DNA of 64,000 nucleotides, taken from Lactobacillus johnsonii (GTDB lineage: Bacteria; Bacillota; Bacilli; Lactobacillales; Lactobacillaceae). The notes beneath the pieces were generated by a model. It was not told the DNA's origin and did not search any database. It saw only the letters and a list, made by a program, of their open reading frames with translations. This document shows, in pieces, positions 47,857 through 55,560 of the stretch (positions within the stretch are counted from its first letter, which is position 1; each line of letters begins with the position of its first letter). The stretch is taken from NCBI RefSeq assembly GCF_014058685.1, contig NZ_CP059055.1, positions 62,001-126,000 on the forward strand. Direction: 5' to 3'. Made by a program: the position numbers and the translations under genes.

Positions 47857-48394
47857 GAGCTTTTTCTAAAAGATTTACGATTAATTTTACTAATACACAG
47901 GTAAATAAGAGCATGGAGATCCAGCGAACTACAAAGTAGAGAATCATATTAAAGGTTGAAAAATAGCTATAGCCATTTTTTATGAAATCGTACAAATAAG
48001 TGATAATGGTTGTGGTCGTAGCAGATAAGAAAAGCGTAAACCAATCATATCGACGGTAGCTAGTAAAGGTAAAACCTAATTCACTACCTAGACCTTGAAC
48101 GGCACCAGAAATTAAATTAACAGCTCCCCACTGTTCCCCAGCAATCAATTCAACGCAGGAGCCTAAGAATTCTCCTAAGAAAGCAGAGCCAGGGATGCGA
48201 ACAAGAAAGCCTGCTAATGGTCCTGCCATACACCAAATTCCCATCATAATGTCATTAGCTAACATCCCATAGCCGATTGGAGTAAGGAGAGCTGTTAGGG
48301 CGTTATAGAGGCCGTCACTAGCTAAATAAATAAAACCAAAAATAATAGCAATTAAGGCAATTAAGATGATATCTCTTACATGTAATTTTTTCAT
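47831..48394 (-). CDS. ykoE: ECF substrate-binding membrane subunit YkoE (thiamine/HMP type)
   Basis: 187 residues with about five or six membrane helices. It is the specificity (S) subunit of the YkoEDC importer; family pieces include YLASDGLYNAL, GIWCMAGPLAGFLVRIPGSAF and GAVQGLGSELGF. The ATG at 48394 is preferred over a TTG at 48406, because GGAGG lies between them at the proper distance. It is the first gene after a TPP riboswitch and terminator, so its transcription should fall when TPP is plentiful. The substrate is probably hydroxymethylpyrimidine or thiamine. Confidence 0.92.
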   Translation of the reverse strand: MKKLHVRDIILIALIAIIFGFIYLASDGLYNALTALLTPIGYGMLANDIMMGIWCMAGPLAGFLVRIPGSAFLGEFLGSCVELIAGEQWGAVNLISGAVQGLGSELGFTFTSYRRYDWFTLFLSATTTTIITYLYDFIKNGYSYFSTFNMILYFVVRWISMLLFTCVLVKLIVNLLEKAHVIQTNQN

Positions 48395-48408
48395 TTTTTC
48401 CTCCAAAA

Positions 48409-48436
48409 ATAAAAAGCCACCTCAAAGAGGTGACTT
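48409..48436 (-). terminator. Riboswitch-controlled terminator before ykoE
   Basis: Minus strand GTCACCTC-TTT-GAGGTGGC followed by TTTTTATTTTT, between the TPP aptamer and the ykoE ribosome site. Confidence 0.9.
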
Positions 48437-48454
48437 AAATAAAAGTCTAAAAAT

Positions 48455-48540
48455 AGTCATTTTCCCTACGCTGATATTAATCAAACAGGTTCAATGGGTA
48501 TATTCTCAGCCCGATAGGCACCCCAGATGTATTTACAGTT
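48455..48540 (-). promoter_or_regulatory. TPP (THI-box) riboswitch
   Basis: On the minus strand the aptamer landmarks appear in order: CTGGGGTGCC, GGGCTGAGA, ATACCC, TTGAACCTG, then TTAATATCAGCGTAGGGAA. These are the conserved THI-box blocks. It should let the terminator form when thiamine diphosphate is bound. Confidence 0.95.
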
Positions 48541-48630
48541 TAAGCTTACGCTTAATAAGACTAAAAGACAATTAAAAATAATAAAAAGGTTATAATTAAA
48601 ACAGAATAGAATCAAAGGGGACTGATTGAG

Positions 48631-49557
48631 ATGGCAACAGCGACATTAAAAAATTATTTATTAAGTTTAATGCAAAATAATCAAGCTAGTGAAGTAGAGC
48701 TTCGAACACAGAATTTTTTGTCCTACCATCTTTATTTAGAGGGGATGCATTATGACTTTATTGAATATCAGTCCGGAAGTAGTCAATTAATATATTGCCT
48801 TGCAGGTAAATGTGAAGTACAGGTAGGGAAGCAGTCTTTTTCTTTAACAAGTGGAAACATCTTATTAATTGAAAAAGATAGCGCGTATGCGATCAAGCTT
48901 AGTGACAAGAATACAGTAATTATAAAATTTAAGCTGACCAGCAATTTTTCATGGGAAGAGCAAATAGAAAACGTAACAATTGATACTCCCACTGAGGAGA
49001 AACTAAGTACCCTATTTTTAAAGAATTTATCTCAGGATAAAGCCTTTTTGTTCACGACTACCTCAGTGATGTGGAGTAGCCAAAATATCAGAGAGATAGT
49101 GCAAGATGATCTTAATCATGCGGCATTTAATAGCACAATTGGATTAGAGTTACTTAAAGTAGTGATTTTGCGCAATTTACGTGAGCAGAACTTTAAATTG
49201 AGTGAAAGAAGAGAAAATAGCTTTAAGGATGAGACACTAGATCAGTATATCGACCAACACTATAATGACATTACTCTAGCAGAAGCGGCTAAATATTTTG
49301 GTTTTAATCGAAATTACTTCTCTACAATGGTAAAAGAAAAAACTGGTAAGAGTTTTGTGGAACATGTTGACGATCGGAGAATGAGAGAGGCTAGAAGATT
49401 ACTCGCTAAGCCAAATGTATCGTTAAAAGAAATAATCGAAACTATTGGTTATTCAAGTAAGTCATTTTTCTATAAAAAATTTAAGCATTATTATGGAATG
49501 ACACCAGCAGAAATGAGAAAGAGATTATTTAGAGAAGCGCATATTAATTTGAAATAG
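48631..49557 (+). CDS. AraC-family transcriptional regulator
   Basis: 308 residues. A cupin-like N-terminal ligand domain (about 35-110) precedes a double helix-turn-helix at about 205-300 (ITLAEAAKYFGFNRNYFS and then SLKEIIETIGYSSKSFFYKKFKHYYG). The closing MTPAEMRKR is the AraC hallmark. It is divergent from the ykoEDC operon and has a TATAAT box at 48591-48596. Its targets are unknown; sugar or stress genes are usual, and no adjacent catabolic gene points to one. It ends at a terminator shared with htpX. Confidence 0.88.
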   Translation: MATATLKNYLLSLMQNNQASEVELRTQNFLSYHLYLEGMHYDFIEYQSGSSQLIYCLAGKCEVQVGKQSFSLTSGNILLIEKDSAYAIKLSDKNTVIIKFKLTSNFSWEEQIENVTIDTPTEEKLSTLFLKNLSQDKAFLFTTTSVMWSSQNIREIVQDDLNHAAFNSTIGLELLKVVILRNLREQNFKLSERRENSFKDETLDQYIDQHYNDITLAEAAKYFGFNRNYFSTMVKEKTGKSFVEHVDDRRMREARRLLAKPNVSLKEIIETIGYSSKSFFYKKFKHYYGMTPAEMRKRLFREAHINLK

Positions 49558-49563
49558 GTATGT

Positions 49564-49592
49564 AAAAAGGGATGCAATTGCATCCCTTTTAT
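49564..49592. terminator. Bidirectional terminator between the AraC gene and htpX
   Basis: AAAAGGGATGCAATTGCATCCCTTTT, a perfect palindrome; its edge reaches the htpX stop codon. Confidence 0.88.
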
Positions 49593-50482
49593 TACATATT
49601 TTTTAATCTCTTAATTCGATCCGCAGTAGATGGGTGAGTATCAAAGAGTGAGCTTAACCCACGATTATGAAGTGGATTTTCAATGTAGAGCCCAGCACTT
49701 GATGGATCTGGATCTTTCATTGGCTCACTGTTAGAAATCTTCTCTAAAGCTGAAATTAGGCCTTGTGGATTCCTAGTAAGTTCTACTGAGCCCGCATCAG
49801 CCAGATATTCTCGATTACGAGACAGAGCCATTTGGGCAAGTCCTGCAGCAAGTGGTCCTAAAATTAGGGTAAAAACAATTGCTACTACCTTAAAAATTGC
49901 TTCTAAAGGACTTGAGTCTCGGTCATCGCGGTCTGAATTGCCGCCCCACCACCAAATGCGAGAGGCGAAGTTAGAAATAAAAGAAATTACTGCTGCTAGT
50001 GCAACTCCAATAGTTGAAACTAAGATATCATAATTTCTAATATGAGAAATTTCATGACCTAAAACGCCCTCTAACTCACTTCTATTTAATCGTTCTCGTA
50101 AGCCAGTTGTAACGGCAACATAACTATGCTTAGGATCTCGTCCAGTCGCAAAAGCATTCGGGCTTGGATCATTGATAATAAAAACTCTTGGCATCGGAAT
50201 TTGTCCAGCCAGAGCCATATCTTCAACAATGTGCCAAAGTTCTGGATCGTCTTCTTCATGAATCTCTCGGCCGTGATTCATGCTCATCACTAGGTTTCCA
50301 GGATTTTGAAGAACAATAAAAAGATAAATTAAACTACCAATAAGAGCAATGGCGATTCCGGAAAAAGGTTCGCCATTAATTAAGTATCCTAACCCACCAC
50401 CAACAAGAGCTAGAATAATAACGAATATAACAAGCAAAAATGCTGTTTTACGCTTATTGCGTGCTATTTGTTGATAGAGCAT
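49592..50482 (-). CDS. htpX: Membrane zinc metalloprotease HtpX
   Basis: 296 residues with two N-terminal membrane helices (about 15-60) and two more after the active site. The zinc motif is HEISH at 143-147, and the third ligand is a Glu in SRNREYLAD. It cleaves damaged membrane proteins on the cytoplasmic side. It follows lemA by 8 nt; the lemA-htpX pair is conserved in Gram-positive bacteria. Confidence 0.96.
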   Translation of the reverse strand: MLYQQIARNKRKTAFLLVIFVIILALVGGGLGYLINGEPFSGIAIALIGSLIYLFIVLQNPGNLVMSMNHGREIHEEDDPELWHIVEDMALAGQIPMPRVFIINDPSPNAFATGRDPKHSYVAVTTGLRERLNRSELEGVLGHEISHIRNYDILVSTIGVALAAVISFISNFASRIWWWGGNSDRDDRDSSPLEAIFKVVAIVFTLILGPLAAGLAQMALSRNREYLADAGSVELTRNPQGLISALEKISNSEPMKDPDPSSAGLYIENPLHNRGLSSLFDTHPSTADRIKRLKNM

Positions 50483-50490
50483 TAATTAAC

Positions 50491-51048
50491 CTAAAATTTG
50501 ACTTGAGGAACGGCCTTTTCTTCAGTTGGTGTTTGAAGATAGTCCATTTTCTTAAAGCCATGCATCTTAGCTACTAAGTTAGATGGGAAAGTTAGTAACT
50601 TCTCATTAAACATAGCAACTGTTGAGTTATAAAGTTGACGTGAGTAGGCAATCTTATTTTCAGTATTAGTAAGTTCTTCTTGAAGTGCTAAGAAGTTTTG
50701 GTTTGCTTTTAAGTCAGGATAATTTTCAGCTAAAGCAAAAATACTCTTCAACGAATCAGTAATTTGATTAGAAAGTTTATTAGCTTCTTCGTGATCAGAA
50801 GCTGGAAGATTTACTAATTGGTTTCTTAATGAAACTACTTTTTCTAAAGTGCCACTTTCGTGCTTAGCATAACCCTTAACTGTTTCAACTAAGTTAGGGA
50901 TTAAGTCATTACGACGCTTTAATTGAACATCAATTTGACTCCAGGCTTCATCAGCATGAACCTTAGCCTTTTGTAAGCCGTTATAGATGCCAATATAAAT
51001 AGCTACCAATAAAATTAAAATAATGATAATAATCCAGGTTAAACCCAT
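50491..51048 (-). CDS. lemA: LemA family protein
   Basis: 185 residues. One N-terminal membrane helix (about 3-22) precedes a long helical domain with the LemA hallmarks DEAWSQIDVQLKRRNDLIPNL and NSTVAMFNEK. The molecular role is not established; it is found with HtpX or other membrane proteases and is thought to act with them. It is the first gene of the two-gene operon. Confidence 0.93.
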   Translation of the reverse strand: MGLTWIIIIILILLVAIYIGIYNGLQKAKVHADEAWSQIDVQLKRRNDLIPNLVETVKGYAKHESGTLEKVVSLRNQLVNLPASDHEEANKLSNQITDSLKSIFALAENYPDLKANQNFLALQEELTNTENKIAYSRQLYNSTVAMFNEKLLTFPSNLVAKMHGFKKMDYLQTPTEEKAVPQVKF

Positions 51049-51126
51049 AAACTGAATCCTTTCTCTATATCATAAATATTAAGCTAAAAAGGTTAGGAAT
51101 ATTGTACCAAATAACAGAAAATTAAG

Positions 51127-51159
51127 ACATAAAAAAAGCACAGTTTTGTGCTTTTTTAG
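51127..51159 (-). terminator. Terminator of the anion permease gene
   Basis: AAAAAAGCAC-AGTTTT-GTGCTTTTTT hairpin, 5 nt after the permease stop. Confidence 0.85.
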
Positions 51160-51163
51160 ATAT

Positions 51164-52270
51164 CTAAATAACAAAGTCTAGGACGATCCATCCAAGGATT
51201 GTCAAAATAATTAAACCGCCAAATTCGAGGACTGAAAATATCCAGAAGAATTTGCGCTTTGATACTGTTCCGTTTTCAACGAAACTTTTGAAAACAAGCA
51301 TGTTAGCCATTGATCCAACAAGTGAACCAAATCCTCCAATATTTGAACCTAAGAATAGTGCTTCAGCATAATTGGTAAATTTACCAATTAAGATGGTTGA
51401 AGGAACATTAGAAATAAATTGACTTGAAATAATTGAAGTTAAGAAGACAGAATGTTCAGAGAACATAGTCTTGGAAATAAGCGTAACGATAAATGGTATC
51501 TGCTGGATATCACTAATAAAAATAAAGAAGCATGTGAAAGTTAAGAGCAAAGCATAATCTACATGTAACATAATTGAAGGATTAATAATAAGAGCCAAAA
51601 TTACAGCAACAATTGCTGGAACATATGCTGGAACAATATTAAAAACACCAAAGAAGAAGAAAATTGAAACAGCAATAGTCAAAACCATTGGTCTGACACT
51701 AATCCTAATATCCTCTAAAGGAACTGTAGGAATAGGTTTATCTTTAACAAAAAAGATGAATAATAAAACGATAATTAAACTGACCAGCAATAATGGAAGT
51801 GACCAGCTAAAAAATTTAAGTGGTGAAACGTTATAGCGATTAACTACAAAAATATTGTGAGGATTACCCCATGGAGTAAAAGCGGCTCCAATATTTGCTC
51901 CCATCCCGATTAAAGTAACAGGTAGAATTTCAGGTAAATTGTGACGTTTAGCAATTGTTAAATATAATGGTATAAGAGTTAAAACGGTTATATCATTAGT
52001 TAAAAACATTGCAGATACAATTGATAAGATTGTAAAAATTGCAGTTAGTCTTCTTGTACTTCTAGCGCTAGCTGTGAGCTTATAAGCTAATACATCCAAA
52101 ACGTGTAAGTAAGAAAAAATTTGGATAATAGTCAGCATCGCTAAAATTGAGTATAGTGTGTGGAAGTTAATATCTTCAATCCTTGGGCGGGCGAAGAATA
52201 AGCTTATGATCGTTATGACAACCGTAATTTGTAAAATACGGTCTTTAGCAATATTTTTGATGACGGTCAT
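51164..52270 (-). CDS. SLC13/ArsB-type anion permease
   Basis: 368 residues with about ten membrane helices. It belongs to the ion transporter group that includes ArsB, NhaD and citrate carriers: FLTNDITVLTLIPL and GANIGAAFTPWGNPHN are the two half-site signatures, and SNVPSTILIGKF and GSNIGGFGSLVGSMANM repeat the pattern in the second half. The internal pseudo-symmetry is clear. The substrate may be a dicarboxylate, citrate or other oxyanion. No arsenic or citrate genes lie nearby, so it is left open. It is shorter than most family members (about 420) but both halves are present. Confidence 0.82.
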   Translation of the reverse strand: MTVIKNIAKDRILQITVVITIISLFFARPRIEDINFHTLYSILAMLTIIQIFSYLHVLDVLAYKLTASARSTRRLTAIFTILSIVSAMFLTNDITVLTLIPLYLTIAKRHNLPEILPVTLIGMGANIGAAFTPWGNPHNIFVVNRYNVSPLKFFSWSLPLLLVSLIIVLLFIFFVKDKPIPTVPLEDIRISVRPMVLTIAVSIFFFFGVFNIVPAYVPAIVAVILALIINPSIMLHVDYALLLTFTCFFIFISDIQQIPFIVTLISKTMFSEHSVFLTSIISSQFISNVPSTILIGKFTNYAEALFLGSNIGGFGSLVGSMANMLVFKSFVENGTVSKRKFFWIFSVLEFGGLIILTILGWIVLDFVI

Positions 52271-52445
52271 TAATGTCCCCTCTTAAAATTAAATCAACAC
52301 TACTATTTTGAACTCTTTAGCGTAAGTTCGCAACGCTTTTTTCAGATTATACTTTCCTATTAATATCATTTTGAGCATTTTATTAGGGAAAGAAGAGAGA
52401 AAACTGCTATATTTAAGTTAGTAGATAACATAGGAGGAATAGACT

Positions 52446-52856
52446 ATGCTTGATTCAAAAAATATTGAACTAAAAATAAAAGATGGTGCTAGAGAAGTTT
52501 TAGAAAAGAAGATTAAACCGGGACAAGTTGTCTTGTTAGCCTTAAATGATGGCTCAAACGGCTACTCTAAATTAGGCGGAACTTGTACGATTGGTGCTAA
52601 TTTTCAGCTTGTTTTATTAGATCATAAGGATCCTGCCTTTCCTATTAAAGTTAAAAATAATATGGATTTAGATATGTATGCATCTGATAAAGAATTAGCA
52701 TTTTTAGATGATGGATTAGTTCTTAACGCGCGTAATGCTGTCTTATCCCTATCTTCAAATGAAGGGATTATTGATGGCGGAGTCACAATTTCTGAATTTA
52801 AGGGTGAAAAATTATCTGCAGATGAGATGAAAAAATTAGGTGGAAAAATCTGCTAG
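52446..52856 (+). CDS. HesB/IscA-like core-domain protein
   Basis: 136 residues of the Fe-S biogenesis A-type fold group (YneR/HesB-like branch). Classical IscA proteins have three Cys as ligands, CxnCGC. Here only Cys47 (GGTCTIG) and the C-terminal Cys (GGKIC) are present, so Fe-S transfer is unproven. It is soluble and cytosolic. GGAGG precedes the ATG. The following 46-residue gene has its own promoter just after the stop. Confidence 0.72.
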   Translation: MLDSKNIELKIKDGAREVLEKKIKPGQVVLLALNDGSNGYSKLGGTCTIGANFQLVLLDHKDPAFPIKVKNNMDLDMYASDKELAFLDDGLVLNARNAVLSLSSNEGIIDGGVTISEFKGEKLSADEMKKLGGKIC

Positions 52857-52859
52857 GTA

Positions 52860-52889
52860 TTGAAGTGACGTGCTTCTTCGTGGTATGAT
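52860..52889 (+). promoter_or_regulatory. Promoter of the 46-residue protein gene
   Basis: TTGAAG, 18 nt, TATGAT, about 45 nt before the start codon. Confidence 0.6.
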
Positions 52890-52934
52890 AATAAAAGATT
52901 TTCGAAAATTTTATTTGAGAGGAAGTATAGATCT

Positions 52935-53075
52935 ATGCGTAAAGGTGAAAACTACAACACTGGTGTTACACCAAACTTAAGACCTAAGAACAAGAAGAAT
53001 TCTAAGGCTCGTGTTAAGAGAGCTGCTGAAGTAGTTGCTTTCTTAAACAAAGCTGCTAAAGACGAAAACAAGTAA
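52935..53075 (+). CDS. 46-residue basic protein of unknown function
   Basis: The product starts MRKGENYNTG, is rich in Lys/Arg/Asn (PKNKKNSKARVKR), and ends in a short amphipathic helix-like segment (AAEVVAFLNKAAKDENK). A full expression unit surrounds it: promoter at 52860, AGAGGAAG about 10 nt before the ATG, and a strong terminator at 53095. Codons are the preferred ones of this genome (CGT, GGT, AAC, AAG, GCT), as in ldhD, which suggests high expression. I do not recognise the family. The charge pattern fits a nucleic-acid or ribosome-associated protein, which is inference only. Confidence 0.8.
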   Translation: MRKGENYNTGVTPNLRPKNKKNSKARVKRAAEVVAFLNKAAKDENK

Positions 53076-53094
53076 TTAAATTTACTACTCAATA

Positions 53095-53130
53095 AAAGGA
53101 GAGACGCTGTTTAGCGTCTCTCCTTTTTTG
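53095..53130 (+). terminator. Strong terminator of the 46-residue protein gene
   Basis: AAAGGAGAGACGCT-GTT-TAGCGTCTCTCCTTT hairpin, 14 or more pairs, followed by T-run. Confidence 0.93.
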
Positions 53131-53250
53131 TATCGAAAGTTATATAAATCGAAATTAATATAATAACATTTTGTTGTATTTGAAATTATATTACTATATA
53201 AATTGTCTTATAGAAGACAAAGTAATAAAGCATAGGATATAAGTTTTAAA

Positions 53251-54111
53251 ATGAATAACATTTCGATAAAAGGGCTAGAATTAAAAGCAATTTTTGCCCT
53301 TATTTTGCCGTCTCTTTTTTTAGGAGTAGCAGATAATTTTTCAGATAATGTTTTTTGGGGAGTTGCGATGCTTCTGGTATTAGGTGCATTTGTTGGTCTA
53401 ATTTTGCCAAATATTGTTAGTACATGGCTTATTTTAATTTTAACGGCATTGGGAATCAGTGGCTTAACCCTTGGCTATGTAAGATTAGATATTTATGCTA
53501 AGGCCATATTATTGCTCTCGTTTCCAATAGAAGCCTATCTAGCGAGTCAGTTGAGAGAATGCATTTTTAAATGGAGTATCTATAAGAAAAATGAAGCTAG
53601 TGTTTATCGCTATATTACCCACTACGATCAAAATGTAAAACTCCAAACGACTTATAATGCACAAAAGCTTTACCAAAAGATAAGCAGAATTTTAAGAGAA
53701 AAAAGTTATTTACCTTTGTGGGATGACTTTACCATCATTAAATGGGAGCATGAACAACAGTTTGCTCAGTTTAATTTAGAAGAGCATAGTCAGATTTTAA
53801 AACAAATAGCTAAGGTACTTAAAAAGAGTAGATTAGTTGATGAAAATTTATATTACCTGGGAAATGGTGAATTTTTAATTATTTCTAATACCATTGCACC
53901 TGGAACTTTGATGGTTTTGAATGATGAATTAAAAGACAAGCTTAGAGCTTTAAAATATGAAGACTATCATCCGGCCTTTAAAATGGTTACTCAGCATATT
54001 GTTGAGAAAGATTTGAAACTCTACCCGGATCTTGATGCAATTCTTAAACATTTAAAACGAAAGCTTGAAACAGATTTAGTGGTTGAATATTTAAAGGGAG
54101 TAGAATCATGA
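53251..54111 (+). CDS. Membrane protein with degenerate GGDEF-like domain
   Basis: 286 residues. Four hydrophobic segments lie within about 10-105, then a cytoplasmic domain follows (about 125-280). YYLGNGEFLII at 201-211 stands where active diguanylate cyclases have R-x-GGDEF, so the catalytic motif is degenerate (GNGEF). RLVD at 194-197 resembles an RxxD c-di-GMP inhibitory site but is one residue farther from the motif than usual. It is first in an operon with a small membrane peptide, a GT2 synthase and a GH8 glycanase, a setting like PelD- or PssE-type receptors of exopolysaccharide machines. It is probably a regulatory or structural subunit, not an enzyme. An ATGA overlap joins it to the next gene. 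Confidence 0.7.
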   Translation: MNNISIKGLELKAIFALILPSLFLGVADNFSDNVFWGVAMLLVLGAFVGLILPNIVSTWLILILTALGISGLTLGYVRLDIYAKAILLLSFPIEAYLASQLRECIFKWSIYKKNEASVYRYITHYDQNVKLQTTYNAQKLYQKISRILREKSYLPLWDDFTIIKWEHEQQFAQFNLEEHSQILKQIAKVLKKSRLVDENLYYLGNGEFLIISNTIAPGTLMVLNDELKDKLRALKYEDYHPAFKMVTQHIVEKDLKLYPDLDAILKHLKRKLETDLVVEYLKGVES

Positions 54112-54254
54112 TAGACGTTTTCTTTATCTTAGCGATTTTAGTTACATTAATATTTTTAATTGCATTTTTTGTTATGATTCATAGTCTTTGGACCATTTAT
54201 CATCAAACTGAACATACAGTCCTTCATTTAGGAAAGCATCATCATGTTAAATAA
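54108..54254 (+). CDS. 48-residue single-pass membrane peptide
   Basis: MIDVFFILAILVTL begins a hydrophobic segment of about 25 residues, followed by a His-rich tail (YHQTEHTVLHLGKHHHVK). It overlaps the preceding gene by 4 nt and the following GT2 gene by 11 nt, so translation is coupled on both sides, which strongly supports a real gene. It could be a small subunit of the synthase complex. No family is recognised. Confidence 0.75.
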   Translation: MIDVFFILAILVTLIFLIAFFVMIHSLWTIYHQTEHTVLHLGKHHHVK

Positions 54255-55551
54255 TATTTTAGCATTTTCAACTTTAGTATCTATTTGGTTTTCTCTTTTG
54301 GCATCACTAGTAACGCTTTATGGTGCAATTCGTTTTTGGATTAGACATAGTAAAAAAATTGTTTATATTACTCCTCTAAAACGCTACCCTACAATTACGA
54401 TTGTAGTGCCGGCCCATAATGAAGAGCTTGTAATTGCTAAAACAACAAAAGGAATCCTTGATTTAAACTACCCGGTTTCAAAAATAGAAGTACTTTTATA
54501 TGCCGATAACTGTCAAGATAAGACAGCTGTTGAGATGCAGAAGGCAGTTGATATGCCTGAATATAAGTATCGAAACGTACAAATTATTGAAAGACAGGGT
54601 TCTGGAGGAAAGGCTGGGGTTTTGAATGATGCCTTAGAAATAGCTCAAGGCGAATATATCTGTGTCTATGATGCAGATGCATTACCAGAACAAAATGCCT
54701 TATATTTTTTGGTTAAAAAAGTTTTAGAGAACCCAAGTCGCTACATGGCTACCTTTGGAAGAAATAAAACACGCAATGCAAGGCAAAATTTTTTAACTAG
54801 ATGTATCAATCAAGAAGTAATTGTTTCTCAACGTATTCAACATGTTGGGGTTTGGAATTTATTTAAAATTGGACGAATTCCAGGAACAAATTTCATCATT
54901 AATACCGAGTATGTAAGAAGTATTGGTGGTTGGCAACAGGGCGCTTTAACTGAAGATACAGAGATTTCTTTTCGGATTATGGAAGATGGATACTTGATTG
55001 CTTTGGCTTATAATTCAGAAGCATTTGAACAGGAACCCGAGCAATTACGTGATTATTATTATCAACGATTGCGCTGGGCAAAAGGAAACTATCAAGTTGT
55101 GATAAATAATTTTAAGCATTTATTTGATAGGAGTAATTGGCGGGTTAAATTAGAAACATTTTATCTAACTTGTATTTTCTTTTGGTTTAACTTAGCAGTT
55201 TTTCTTTCCGATATTATCTTCTTCGTAGATTTAGGATGTGTAGTGATAAGATTTTTCAATCCTAAGATGCCAATTATTTTTGCAATGGATTCTAACCTCT
55301 TACTGATGCAACTTTTATTAATTAATTGGTTATTGATGATTCTTTTATATGTAACTCAAATCAATTTGGCCTTAGCTACACAGTATGGACAAGCCACTAG
55401 TGATCAAATTTGGTTAGCATTGGGGTCGTATTTTACCTATTCACAATTGTTTATTGCTATTTCCATCCAAGCAGTTTGTTCAGTGATCGGAGATAAAATT
55501 TTTAAGCGCGATGGGAGTAAATGGGTAAAAACAAAGAGATTTGCAGATTAG
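54244..55551 (+). CDS. Processive GT2 polysaccharide synthase
   Basis: 435 residues. An N-terminal membrane helix (about 10-32) is followed by the GT2 catalytic domain: Asp88, the DAD motif at 143-145, TED at 237-239 and QRLRW at 274-278. QxxRW marks processive synthases such as cellulose, PNAG and hyaluronan enzymes. Three or four C-terminal membrane helices (about 300-425) form the export channel part. It should polymerise a nucleotide sugar and push the chain across the membrane. The absence of a PilZ domain fits control by the separate GGDEF-like protein. The sugar cannot be predicted with confidence. Confidence 0.9.
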   Translation: MLNNILAFSTLVSIWFSLLASLVTLYGAIRFWIRHSKKIVYITPLKRYPTITIVVPAHNEELVIAKTTKGILDLNYPVSKIEVLLYADNCQDKTAVEMQKAVDMPEYKYRNVQIIERQGSGGKAGVLNDALEIAQGEYICVYDADALPEQNALYFLVKKVLENPSRYMATFGRNKTRNARQNFLTRCINQEVIVSQRIQHVGVWNLFKIGRIPGTNFIINTEYVRSIGGWQQGALTEDTEISFRIMEDGYLIALAYNSEAFEQEPEQLRDYYYQRLRWAKGNYQVVINNFKHLFDRSNWRVKLETFYLTCIFFWFNLAVFLSDIIFFVDLGCVVIRFFNPKMPIIFAMDSNLLLMQLLLINWLLMILLYVTQINLALATQYGQATSDQIWLALGSYFTYSQLFIAISIQAVCSVIGDKIFKRDGSKWVKTKRFAD

Positions 55552-55560
55552 GGATAGGGC

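Noticed and set aside
52446-52856. Classical IscA/SufA Fe-S carrier
   Set aside because: The three-Cys ligand pattern is missing and no suf or isc genes are nearby; only the fold-level call is kept.
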